A stretch of DNA of 64,000 nucleotides from Methanothrix sp. (lineage in GTDB: Archaea > Halobacteriota > Methanosarcinia > Methanotrichales > Methanotrichaceae). A program made the position numbers and the translations under genes. Location of the stretch: assembly GCA_025361645.1 (NCBI GenBank), contig JANYKI010000093.1, forward strand, positions 1 through 64,000, given 5' to 3'. The notes beneath the pieces are model-generated. The model was not told the DNA's origin. It did not search any database and saw only the letters and a list, made by a program, of their open reading frames with translations. Shown here in pieces: positions 28,753 to 36,673 of the stretch; the first letter of the stretch is position 1, and each line of letters begins with the position of its first letter.

Positions 28753-29742
28753 TTGCAAATGAGCGAGAGAATCATAGAGGTCAAGGATCTCGAATACAAA
28801 TACGGCGACTTCAAAGCCGTTGACGGCGTCTGCTTCTTCGTGCGAGAAGGCGAGATCTTCTCCTTCCTGGGGCCCAACGGGGCAGGAAAGAGCACGGTCA
28901 TCAATATTCTCACCACACTTCTGCCCGTACAAAAGGGCAGCGTCACCATTGCCGGATACGACCTGGCCAAAGAGCCGCAAGAGGTGCGCCGCTCCATCGG
29001 CATCGTCTTTCAGGATGAGACGTTGGATCGCGACCTCACCGTCTGGGAGACCCTGGAGCTGCACGGCCGCATCTATTCCATGCCTAAATTGGAACGAAAA
29101 GAGAGAATTGACGAGATCATTAAGCTGGTGGAGCTGGAGGAGAAGAGGAATGTGCGCACCCGCTTTCTCTCCGGCGGCATGAAGCGCAGGCTGGAGATTG
29201 GCCGGGGGCTGATGACCCGCCCCAAGGTGCTCTTCCTGGATGAGCCCACTATCGGCCTGGACACGCAGACCAGGCGCCGTCTGTGGGACTACATCAAAAA
29301 GGTCAACGATTCCGGGACGACCATCTTTCTTACCACCCACTACATGGATGAAGCAGACCAGGTCAGCAACTGGATAGATATCCTGGACCACGGAAAGATC
29401 ATCGCTTCCGGCGATCCGACCAAGCTCAAAGATGCCCTGGGAAATGATATGATCTACCTGGACACCAGCGACAACGCCGCGACGGAAGAAATGCTGCGGG
29501 GCATGAAGGCCGTTCGGAACGTCAAGGCCGCAGCCGCAGGCCTGGCCGTCACCATAAACGCGGACGGTACACGCTGCCTTCCCATCATCATGAACCGGCT
29601 GCGGGAAAGGGGCATCGATATCGTCAGCGTCAACCTGAAAAAGCCCACCTTGGATGACGTCTTCGTGCACTACACGGGAAGAGATATCAGAGAGGCGGGG
29701 GCGGGGAAGCTGCCCCGCATTCAGCCCAAAGGAGGCCGGTGA
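28753..29742 (+). CDS. ABC exporter ATP-binding protein (DrrA type)
   Basis: 329 residues. Walker A GPNGAGKST, Q-loop FQDETLDRDLTVWE, signature LSGGMKRRLEIGRGL, Walker B VLFLDEPTIGLD and switch His in TTHYMDEADQ. The C-terminal ~100 residues are the extension of daunorubicin-resistance-type ATPases. TTG at 28753 fits the GAGGTGG site (10-base spacing) better than the ATG at 28759. It couples to the permease by a GTGA overlap. The exported substrate is unknown. Confidence 0.88.
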   Translation: MQMSERIIEVKDLEYKYGDFKAVDGVCFFVREGEIFSFLGPNGAGKSTVINILTTLLPVQKGSVTIAGYDLAKEPQEVRRSIGIVFQDETLDRDLTVWETLELHGRIYSMPKLERKERIDEIIKLVELEEKRNVRTRFLSGGMKRRLEIGRGLMTRPKVLFLDEPTIGLDTQTRRRLWDYIKKVNDSGTTIFLTTHYMDEADQVSNWIDILDHGKIIASGDPTKLKDALGNDMIYLDTSDNAATEEMLRGMKAVRNVKAAAAGLAVTINADGTRCLPIIMNRLRERGIDIVSVNLKKPTLDDVFVHYTGRDIREAGAGKLPRIQPKGGR

Positions 29743-30581
29743 AAATGAGCTGGGAATTTTTGACAATCTACTGGCGCGATATGCTCCGCTTCGTTCGCTT
29801 TAGAATTGCTCTCGTCGTCTCTCTCATCCAGCCGGCTCTGTGGATGGCACTTTACGGGGCAGCCATGTCCAGCAACTTCTCGCGGCTAAGCTCGGGTATG
29901 ACCGTGCCCGAGGGCGCAGTCGCTGTCTCCTACCTGACCTTCATGGGGGCAGGAGTGATTGCTCTGACCACTCTATTTACCAGCCTCTTTGGCGGCATCA
30001 CTCTGCTATTCGACAAGAACTGGGGGCTGATGAGAGAGCTGTTGGCCAGCCCCATGCCCCGCAACCACATCATCCTGGGCGTCGGCCTGTCCGGAGTTAC
30101 CAAGTCCTTCATCCAGGTGATGGTCATCATGGGCTTTGGCCTTCTCATCGGGGTGCGCTTCTTTCCCGGCTACACCTTGCTGGAGACGGCAGGTGCCATT
30201 TTGGGAGTGCTGCTATTTGTGGGCGTCTTTTCCTTAGGATTTCTCTTCCTCTCCTCGGCCATATCCATGAGCATGGACACCCCGGAGGGACTACAGGCCG
30301 TCATCACCCTTCTCACCCTGCCCCTGTTCTTCGCCAGCAATGCCCTCTACCCCATTGATGCTTTCCCGGGAGTGATGAGAACGCTCGCCCAGTTCAATCC
30401 GCTTACCCATCTGGTGAACGGGGTGCGCTACTTTGCAGTAGGAAGGGACTTTTATGCCATCGGCATTCATTACGTTTACAACAGCTCCGACATCATGCTC
30501 TCCTTTCTGGCGCTGACGGGCTTTGCCGCGGTTATGTTCCTGGTGGCCTGGCGGGTTTTCAAGAATGCAGTAGTCACCTGA
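29739..30581 (+). CDS. ABC-2 type permease
   Basis: 280 residues with six hydrophobic segments, among them FRIALVVSLIQPALWMALYG, FMGAGVIALTTLFTSLFGGI and AILGVLLFVGVFSLGFLFL. LLASPMPRNHIILGVGLSG is the typical ABC-2 exporter motif between helices 2 and 3. GTG start overlaps the ATPase stop. The two genes form a complete half-size exporter for a lipid, sugar, drug or similar substrate that cannot be named. Confidence 0.88.
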   Translation: MKMSWEFLTIYWRDMLRFVRFRIALVVSLIQPALWMALYGAAMSSNFSRLSSGMTVPEGAVAVSYLTFMGAGVIALTTLFTSLFGGITLLFDKNWGLMRELLASPMPRNHIILGVGLSGVTKSFIQVMVIMGFGLLIGVRFFPGYTLLETAGAILGVLLFVGVFSLGFLFLSSAISMSMDTPEGLQAVITLLTLPLFFASNALYPIDAFPGVMRTLAQFNPLTHLVNGVRYFAVGRDFYAIGIHYVYNSSDIMLSFLALTGFAAVMFLVAWRVFKNAVVT

Positions 30582-30618
30582 ATTGCAATTATCATGATAA
30601 GTTAATGGAGGAAACGAT

Positions 30619-31281
30619 ATGAAGGTCTTAGGAATTTGCGCCAGCCCGCGGGGCTCCAAGAGCACGACCCTGCGACTGGTTCAGGCCGTCCTGGACGGGG
30701 CGAAGGCATCTGGTGCAGAGGTGGAAATGGTGGACGTCTGTGAGCTGGACATCAAGTTCTGCAACGCCTGCCAGGTATGCTTCAAGGAAGGCAAGTGCGT
30801 GCACAAAGACGACTTCCAGGGTCTTTACGACAAAATCCTGGCTGCGGACGGCCTGGTCTGGGGTTCGCCCAACTACTTCGACACAGTCACCGCCCAGATG
30901 AAGACGCTCATCGACCGCATGGCGGACGCCATTCACTGCCAGATTCTCAGGGGCAAGTACTGCGTCAGCGTGGCCAGCGGCGGCAACAACTACGATCAGG
31001 TCACCACCTACCTGGACGGCCTGATGATCCACTTCGGAGCCTTTGTCACAGGAAACGTGGGAGCGACCATGTCCCAGGGGCCGGCGGCTCTAGAGGGCGC
31101 GGAGAAGAAGGCCGTCGTGCTCGGCAAATCTCTAGCAGAAGATATCAGGACCAAGCGCGACTATATCGAGCAAAGGGAGATGCAAGAGGAGATCCGGGAG
31201 TACTTCAAGCGCCTGGTGAAGATGAACAAAGAGAACTGGAAGTACGAGTACGAGTTCTGGAATAAGCTCAATTGGAAATAA
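30619..31281 (+). CDS. Iron-sulfur flavoprotein (Isf family)
   Basis: 220 residues, flavodoxin-like: KVLGICASPRGSKSTTLRL is the FMN phosphate loop. CNACQVCFKEGKC near residue 48 is the compact CX2CX2CX5C motif that binds a 4Fe-4S cluster in Isf proteins. GSPNYFDTVTAQMKTLIDRM and SGGNNYDQVTTYLDGLM are further flavin contacts. Isf of acetate-grown Methanosarcina takes electrons from ferredoxin and is linked to oxidative stress defence. A good GGAGG site precedes it. The charged C-terminal tail (EYEFWNKLNWK) is typical. Confidence 0.88.
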   Translation: MKVLGICASPRGSKSTTLRLVQAVLDGAKASGAEVEMVDVCELDIKFCNACQVCFKEGKCVHKDDFQGLYDKILAADGLVWGSPNYFDTVTAQMKTLIDRMADAIHCQILRGKYCVSVASGGNNYDQVTTYLDGLMIHFGAFVTGNVGATMSQGPAALEGAEKKAVVLGKSLAEDIRTKRDYIEQREMQEEIREYFKRLVKMNKENWKYEYEFWNKLNWK

Positions 31282-31293
31282 GGAGATGCATTT

Positions 31294-31908
31294 ATGTTGA
31301 CACTGGAAGAGGGCCGCCAGGCCGTCCATCTGGCCAGGCAGGCTTTGACCGGCTACATTGAGACGAAAAAGATCATCGAGCCCCAGGATCTGCCGCCTGT
31401 ATTCGAAGAGAAGCGGGGCGTCTTTGTGACCCTGCACGAGGACGGCGACCTGCGTGGCTGCATCGGCTATCCTCAGCCCGTCATGGCGCTTGGCAAAGCG
31501 ATCGTGGACTCGGCCATCAATGCTGGCTCTCGCGATCCGCGCTTTCCCGGCGTGCGCCCGGGCGAGCTCGGGCGAATCGAATTGGAGGTAACCATCCTCA
31601 CCAGGCCCAAAGTCTACACCGCTCCCAAAAAAGAGCTGCCCGAGCTGGTGCTGGTGGGCCGGGACGGTCTGATCGTGACCAAAGGTCCTTATTCCGGCCT
31701 GCTCCTGCCCCAGGTGGCCCCGGAGTGGGGCTTCGACTCACGAGAGTTCCTCTCCCAGACCTGCGTCAAGGCGGGGCTGCCCCCCGACGCCTGGCTGGAT
31801 GAGGACACACAGGTGCAGCACTTCGAGGCGCAGATCTTCGCCGAGGTGGCGCCGGATAGAGAGGTCTTCGAGAAGAGCTTCCCGGAGAGCGGATGCGGGA
31901 CGGTATAG
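31294..31908 (+). CDS. AMMECR1 domain protein
   Basis: 204 residues. Signatures are GVFVTLHEDGDLRGCIGY, DSAINAGSRDPRFPGVRPGE and LLLPQVAPEWGFDSREFLSQ. The family is widely conserved in archaea and eukaryotes; in bacteria and archaea it is often encoded with Memo and PflA-like radical-SAM proteins (AmmeMemoRadiSam). AAGGAG lies before the ATG and 12 bases separate it from the Isf gene, so they are co-transcribed. A wrecked PflA-like gene is present at 0.7 kb, far away. Confidence 0.93.
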   Translation: MLTLEEGRQAVHLARQALTGYIETKKIIEPQDLPPVFEEKRGVFVTLHEDGDLRGCIGYPQPVMALGKAIVDSAINAGSRDPRFPGVRPGELGRIELEVTILTRPKVYTAPKKELPELVLVGRDGLIVTKGPYSGLLLPQVAPEWGFDSREFLSQTCVKAGLPPDAWLDEDTQVQHFEAQIFAEVAPDREVFEKSFPESGCGTV

Positions 31909-31914
31909 GGGGAT

Positions 31915-32340
31915 AGCTTATAGGATCGAAGATCACGCGAAGCGATCTGACGCAGATTCAAGATTTGATTGATGCAGGAGTCTATCTCAACGCATCGGAC
32001 TTCAGATGAGATATCTCAGGATCTGGAGCTTGGATTTTGACCTGGTGCGTCGCATTACTGCCGAGCTGAAGAAAGAGGGCCGTCTGGAGGCCGTTTGATG
32101 GATTGCTACGAAGAGGGCGATGCATTGCACGGTGCAAAGATCTACGCCGAGGCTCGAAAGATGCAGGGGCCGGTGGTTATGGCCATGCAGCACTCTTCCG
32201 CCAGCTCAGGCAGAAGACGGGGATGAATCTTCTTTCCACCCGGCTTTGACGGCGTCATCCTGCGGATTGCTGCGATATCGGCGGTCGATGTTCACCCACA
32301 GAGTGCGGGTGGCGTATCAGAGCAAATCTGCTTAAACGAT
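31915..32340 (+). pseudogene. Degraded sequence including a CopG/ParD-like antitoxin fragment
   Basis: From 31921, IGSKITRSDLTQIQDLIDAGVYLNASDFR ends at a stop (about 32007-32009; quoted here as two blocks, ITRSDLTQIQDLIDAG and VYLNASDF). This matches the ribbon-helix-helix antitoxin theme. Further broken segments follow, among them DFDLVRRITAELKKEGRLEAV and HGAKIYAEARKMQGPVV. None has a full gene. The region reads as worn remains of one or more small genes. Confidence 0.35.
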
Positions 32341-32537
32341 TAGCGAATGGATATTATATTCAGTTAATTTGCCAATTATTTTCTAAATAACCAATTTATT
32401 GCCGAATATTTTTCAGGATTTGCAAAAGCGTTTGCAGCAAAGTCCCAGCGCTCTTCCACCCTTTTTTGGGGTACTTTTGGATTAAATTAATATACCGAAT
32501 CAGAGAGGCTTATTCATATCCACGAAGGAGGAAAAAT

Positions 32538-32804
32538 ATGGCTGAGATGAGAAATTTCGCCCTGCGCGACGCTGAGGGAAATGAGATTGGAGTTTTTACA
32601 GGAAAATCACCCAGACAGGCCGCCCTAAAGGCAGCCAACCGGGGCTTCACCGAGATCAAGCTGCGCGAACGCGGTACCAAGAAGGTGCATGTGTTTACAG
32701 GAGAGAGAGTGCAGGTGGACAAGCCCGCGGGTGCACCGGCCTGGATGCCTGACAAGATTTGGAAGCCAAAGGTAAAGAAGGTCGGCATCGAGAAGCTGGA
32801 ATAG
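32538..32804 (+). CDS. MC1, methanogen chromosomal (DNA-bending) protein
   Basis: 88 residues matching the MC1 family: RNFALRDAEGNEIGVFTGK, RQAALKAANRG, KLRERGTKKVHVFTGER and PAWMPDKIWKPKVKKVGIEK. MC1 is an abundant monomeric protein of Methanosarcinales that bends and compacts DNA. Compared with the classic 93-residue MC1 from memory, this one is short by about six residues after AANRG, in the arm that touches DNA. The ATG at 32538 follows AAGGAGG. AAATTAATATA about 45 bases upstream is a likely promoter. Confidence 0.93.
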   Translation: MAEMRNFALRDAEGNEIGVFTGKSPRQAALKAANRGFTEIKLRERGTKKVHVFTGERVQVDKPAGAPAWMPDKIWKPKVKKVGIEKLE

Positions 32805-32840
32805 GCGAAATTAGGTATCTGAAGCCTAAAGAAATGGGAT

Positions 32841-32864
32841 GATGAGGCCCGGATCGGCCTCATC
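32841..32864. terminator. Hairpin between MC1 and the convergent secreted-protein gene
   Basis: GATGAGGCC (32841-32849) and GGCCTCATC (32856-32864) form a perfect 9-bp stem with a 6-base loop. There is no strong T tract, so its role as a terminator is a guess from position. Confidence 0.45.
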
Positions 32865-32891
32865 ACCGCATCCTTGCCCAATAGCGGGAAA

Positions 32892-34106
32892 TTATCCCAT
32901 CCGGGCTTTTTTCGCGTCCGTACCAGGCTTAAAGGCACAATTAGTTTCAAAATACTTCCAGTCGCTGCCGGTCCAGGGTTCATCTGGATCATTAGGATCA
33001 TGAGGATAGGCATCGTTGTTGGCCTGTATGCGCCAGTAGTAATCGGGATCGTCATCCGGCAGGGATCCCAATGAACCTGAGCATCTGGATCCTTTTGTCA
33101 CCATATCAGCCTCAAAATCCTCCTCCATCACGGGTACGTCAATGTTGTTTTGGTAGTGGATCAGCTCCAGATGGTACGTTGTGGCTGCTGTGGCTGCGGT
33201 CCAGGTAAAGATTGGTGTGTCTGTGGAGATGAGGCCACGAGGAGATAGAGGGGTCGATTTGCCCGGAGGCCTGACCAGGTATCTGAAGCTCTTGTAATAG
33301 CTCCAAGGCCCTTCTCCCTTGCAATTAATGGTCTGAATCCACCACCTGTAGTAGATTCCCGGCACGAGATCCTGCCCGAGATCGGGCGCAATGGAGCAGA
33401 GCTTTTCGGTGTCAGAGAACACATCTTCTACATTAAGATAGTCACTCATAAAGATGGGCTCATTTTGATGATTCGCTTCGGCCACTTTGAGGCGATACTG
33501 AGTGCACCCGGTCACGGGCATCCATACAAAAGTCGGTTTCAAGCTGCCAATGGTGTCTTTGGGAGAGACAAGCGTCGCCCTGCCTGGGAAGGAGGAAGAT
33601 GTGCAGACGGTAAATTCCATCGGATCGCTCTCTATGTCGTCGCCGCAGTTCGAGCACAGGATGCGCCAGGTATAGTCTCCGGGGTCCAGGCTTTCGGACG
33701 GTGTCACATAGTATCCATTCATATCCGATAAGACGTCCGAGGCCTCATAACATTGCTTGAGCACGACATCGTCCTGATCGTCCCTTACTTCCAGACAGTA
33801 GAACATGCAGTTACCATCGTCCTCCCATCGGTAGGTGAGCTTGCCGGTATTCTTGATTCCTTTTGGCTCTTTCAGGACGGGGGCTTCAAGCACCTGGCGA
33901 ACCGATGCATTTGCTAAAACCGTTTCCTGGGCCGCATCATCTAAGCCCGGTGAACTGGAAGCGTTGGCACTGCAGTTCGTGCAGTTCTCTTGTTCACCCA
34001 TTTTCAATGGTGTCTGGGCGACACATGATGCCGCCAATAGCAGCATTAGCATCCCTGCCATTGCCACGATTGCCAGCTTCTTTTGCCGTGATTCTCGTTT
34101 AATCAT
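32892..34106 (-). CDS. Secreted protein with Fn3-like repeats
   Basis: 404 residues: signal peptide (AIVAMAGMLMLLLAASCVAQ) and three repeated beta-sandwich units of about 95 residues with a shared theme: LTYRWEDDGNCMFYCLEV...GDYTWRILC, PTFVWMPVTGCTQYRLKV...GIYYRWWIQTINC and PIFTWTAATAATTYHLEL...DYYWRIQAN. These resemble fibronectin type III-like domains used in surface adhesion or sugar binding. Cys pairs in repeats 1 and 2 probably form disulfides. No catalytic domain. A TATA-like ATATATAT lies about 50 bases upstream on the minus strand. Confidence 0.6.
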   Translation of the reverse strand: MIKRESRQKKLAIVAMAGMLMLLLAASCVAQTPLKMGEQENCTNCSANASSSPGLDDAAQETVLANASVRQVLEAPVLKEPKGIKNTGKLTYRWEDDGNCMFYCLEVRDDQDDVVLKQCYEASDVLSDMNGYYVTPSESLDPGDYTWRILCSNCGDDIESDPMEFTVCTSSSFPGRATLVSPKDTIGSLKPTFVWMPVTGCTQYRLKVAEANHQNEPIFMSDYLNVEDVFSDTEKLCSIAPDLGQDLVPGIYYRWWIQTINCKGEGPWSYYKSFRYLVRPPGKSTPLSPRGLISTDTPIFTWTAATAATTYHLELIHYQNNIDVPVMEEDFEADMVTKGSRCSGSLGSLPDDDPDYYWRIQANNDAYPHDPNDPDEPWTGSDWKYFETNCAFKPGTDAKKARMG

Positions 34107-34355
34107 GAGACCATCTCTTTTATTGTGAAGTAATTTGTAGACAAGTTATATATATTTTTTTCTTAAAGAATTGAATTTCATTGAAATGGATACACTAAAA
34201 GACGAGCCAAGCCACTAAGAAATAATATCAGTAAAACAATTTTATTTTTACTGACAGAGTCGCAAAAATCGCTAAAAATTATCCGGAATAGCTCATAAGA
34301 AATAAGAAATTAAAAAGCGGAACAAAAGGCTGCAAAAAAAGGGCAGCCTGTGCCT
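34107..34355. other. AT-rich gap with a 9-bp dyad
   Basis: This 249-base AT-rich gap lies between aspS and the secreted-protein gene. It holds a perfect inverted pair TCAGTAAAA / TTTTACTGA (34228-34236 and 34246-34254). No gene is visible. The TATA-like stretch at about 34146-34158 would serve the gene at 34106. Confidence 0.4.
34327..34349 (-). terminator. Terminator of aspS
   Basis: On the minus strand AGGCTGC and GCAGCCT form a 7-bp stem around a C/T-rich loop, followed by TTTTG, within 7-29 bases of the aspS stop. Confidence 0.5.
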
Positions 34356-35660
34356 CTAGGGCACCAGCCGCCTTCGGTCGCGCGGGAAGAGTACCGCATC
34401 GCGAATATTCTCCAATTTAAGCATGGTCATAACCAACCGGGAGAGGCCCAGCCCCCAGCCGGCATGAGGCGGCATGCCGTAGCGGAAGGCATTGAGGTAG
34501 AACTCGAATCCATCCGGGTCCAAGCCTTTCCCTTTTATGCGCTCGACAAGCTGGCTATAGTCGTGCACTCTTTGCGCTCCACTGGCCAGCTCCATGCGCG
34601 GATGCATGAGGTCAAAACCCCGGCAAACCTCGGGCCGGTCCTCATAAGGCAAGGTGTAGTAGGGCTTTATGGAGGATGGCCAGTCGGTGAGGAAGTAGTG
34701 CTCGCCGATAGTTTCACCAAGGAACCTCTCCGTCTCTGTATCCAGATCATCACCCCACTGCATCTTGACGCCAGCCTTCTCTGCCGCCAGCTCCAGCGCC
34801 TCGGAATAGGTGATTCTCTTAAAGGGAAGCTTGGGGACTTGCAGGTCCAGGCCCAATACCTCTAACTGGTAGCGGCAGTTCTCGGCCACATATCTGTAGG
34901 CTCCCGCCACCGCCTCTTCTAAAATCTCCATAACGTCCTTGTCATCGACAAAGCTAAACTCAATATCGATGGAGATGGCCTCATTGAGGTGACGACGGGT
35001 GTCATGCTCCTCTGCCCGGAAGATGGGACCGATCTCAAAAACCCGGTCCATACCCGCACTCATGAGCATCTGTTTGTAGAGCTGTGGACTCTGGTTCAGG
35101 AAAGCCTCCTTCTCGAAGTAGCTGATGGGGAAGAGATCTGTTCCTCCTTCAGTGGCCGCAGCCACAATCTTTGGAGTGAAGACTTCTGTTACCCCTTTTT
35201 GGTAAAAGTAGCTTCTCAGGCTCTGCAAAACTGCACTCTCGATCTCGAAAGCAGCCAGAACAGAGGGCCTTCTGATGTCCATGAACCTGGCATCAAGGCG
35301 TGTGTCCAGCTCGCACTCCACCTTCTCCGTGGGGTCCAGGGGCAAAGGCACCTGGGCTGCATTCAACACCTGAATTTCTGTGGGAAGGATCTCGTATCCG
35401 CGAGGAGCTTTCGCCTCTGCTTTGACATTTCCTCGCACCATTACCACACTCTCCCTGCTGATGGAGCGCGCGCTCTTGAACATCTCTTTTCCCAGCAGCT
35501 TCTTGACCAAAGTCACCTGAGCCAGTCCTTTTCTGTCCCGCAGTACCAGGAAGGCTATGCCCCCCAGGTCGCGCATCTCGTGGGCGAAGCCGGTTAAAAT
35601 AACCTCTTTGCCATCCAATTCTGCGTCAATATCGCCGGAATAATGAGTTCTAAGGATCAA
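34356..35660 (-). CDS. aspS: Aspartyl-tRNA synthetase (archaeal type)
   Basis: 434 residues, class IIb. N-terminal OB-fold: [20 protein letters not shown]. Class II motif 2 is [20 protein letters not shown] and motif 3 is [14 protein letters not shown]. The length matches archaeal AspRS, many of which also charge tRNA-Asn for later amidation; specificity cannot be read by eye. Divergent from the KaiC-like gene. Confidence 0.97.
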   Translation of the reverse strand: MILRTHYSGDIDAELDGKEVILTGFAHEMRDLGGIAFLVLRDRKGLAQVTLVKKLLGKEMFKSARSISRESVVMVRGNVKAEAKAPRGYEILPTEIQVLNAAQVPLPLDPTEKVECELDTRLDARFMDIRRPSVLAAFEIESAVLQSLRSYFYQKGVTEVFTPKIVAAATEGGTDLFPISYFEKEAFLNQSPQLYKQMLMSAGMDRVFEIGPIFRAEEHDTRRHLNEAISIDIEFSFVDDKDVMEILEEAVAGAYRYVAENCRYQLEVLGLDLQVPKLPFKRITYSEALELAAEKAGVKMQWGDDLDTETERFLGETIGEHYFLTDWPSSIKPYYTLPYEDRPEVCRGFDLMHPRMELASGAQRVHDYSQLVERIKGKGLDPDGFEFYLNAFRYGMPPHAGWGLGLSRLVMTMLKLENIRDAVLFPRDRRRLVP

Positions 35661-35690
35661 GTCGTCTCACGTCAGCGAGATTGGATTCAT

Positions 35691-35702
35691 GATATAAAAA
35701 CC
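35691..35702 (-). promoter_or_regulatory. Likely TATA box of aspS
   Basis: The minus strand reads GGTTTTTATATC about 35 bases before the aspS ATG, fitting a promoter with a leader of only about 10 bases. Confidence 0.5.
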
Positions 35703-35780
35703 GTCTGGATAAGATAAAGACAAATAAGATGAGTGACTACATTTTTTAAGAGATTCCCTGAGCCGCACAAAGCCTGGTGA

Positions 35781-36461
35781 ATGGATTTGAATTTGATAAG
35801 GATGCCTACAGGAATTCCAGGTCTGGATAACATGATTGAAGGCGGTCTTCCCAGACCCTCTATCACTCTTTTAGCGGGCGATGCTGGAGCGGGTAAGACC
35901 ACTTTTTGCACTCAGTTTCTCTGCAAGGGTGCGGACCAGGGCGAGCACGGCCTATGCCTGCTGACCTTCGGCGGTCCGCCGGATCTGCTATTCAATTACG
36001 CCTCCAGTTATGAATTTGTCAAGAGTACCTATTTCGGCAAGGAGATCTGCTACCTGGAGATGGAAGAGATGGTGGAAAAAGCATGCCGATCGCAGGACTT
36101 TTTGGATATGCTGGAGAGGGAGATCGATACATTCCATCCGGCTCGAATCGTCATTGAAAACCTGTCCGTTCTGGAAGACGTTCTCAAAGACGAATACTGG
36201 CGTTTTCTTTTTAAGCTGTCTCATCTTATCAAGGCAAAAACGGTGGTGGCACTGGTGGCGGAGGATACACAGCCAGGTACCACCTATCCCGCACAGATAG
36301 CGCAAGTTGCCGATGGAATAATCCTGCTACAAAATGAAGAGATAAATTTCGCAAGGAGAAGGTCCATTGAGATTGTCAAGATGTGCAGCACATCTCATCA
36401 TTCGGGAAAGCATGCAGTAGATATATCTGTCAAAGGATTAGTTGTTTATCCAGGTTTGTAG
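35781..36461 (+). CDS. KaiC/RadA-like ATPase, single domain
   Basis: 226 residues of the KaiC-type RecA superfamily. LIRMPTGIPGLDNMIEGGLP is the family opening and LLAGDAGAGKTTFCTQFL is Walker A (near residues 32-49). Where related proteins have VIDS, the Walker B region here reads ARIVIENLSVLEDV, with Asp replaced by Glu. It ends with a beta-hairpin and VDISVKGLVVYPG. Proteins of this type act in archaeal signalling and regulation. It is the first gene of the run 35781-40111; the next gene starts two bases after its stop, so a joint role is likely. Confidence 0.8.
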   Translation: MDLNLIRMPTGIPGLDNMIEGGLPRPSITLLAGDAGAGKTTFCTQFLCKGADQGEHGLCLLTFGGPPDLLFNYASSYEFVKSTYFGKEICYLEMEEMVEKACRSQDFLDMLEREIDTFHPARIVIENLSVLEDVLKDEYWRFLFKLSHLIKAKTVVALVAEDTQPGTTYPAQIAQVADGIILLQNEEINFARRRSIEIVKMCSTSHHSGKHAVDISVKGLVVYPGL

Positions 36462-36463
36462 AT

Positions 36464-36673
36464 ATGGCACGATCCTTGCAAGGTCTCCTGGGCCAGAAGG
36501 AATTCTGGATTTTTCTCTTCATCTTAGGGTGGGTGCTGCTCAACTGGCCTTTAATTGAACTGACGAGCGGCTACGTTATATTGGGCACGCCGGCCATATT
36601 GGTTTATATTGCCTCGATCTGGCTATTTTTCATCCTGGCTCTGTATCTCTTCGATCGGGGGAATTTTGATTGA
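36464..36673 (+). CDS. Small two-helix membrane protein upstream of the SLC5 gene (CbrX-like position)
   Basis: 69 residues with two hydrophobic helices (EFWIFLFILGWVLLNWPLI and PAILVYIASIWLFFILALYL) and an acidic end RGNFD. Its stop TGA overlaps the TTG start of the SLC5 gene, so the two are translationally coupled. Small subunits or companions of this kind precede some solute:sodium symporters and, in Pseudomonas, cbrX precedes and overlaps cbrA. It is therefore probably a helper subunit of the following protein. Confidence 0.7.
   Translation: MARSLQGLLGQKEFWIFLFILGWVLLNWPLIELTSGYVILGTPAILVYIASIWLFFILALYLFDRGNFD

Noticed and set aside
28723-29766. Open frame of 347 codons on the minus strand
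   Set aside because: Exactly antisense to the ABC ATPase with all its motifs on the plus strand.
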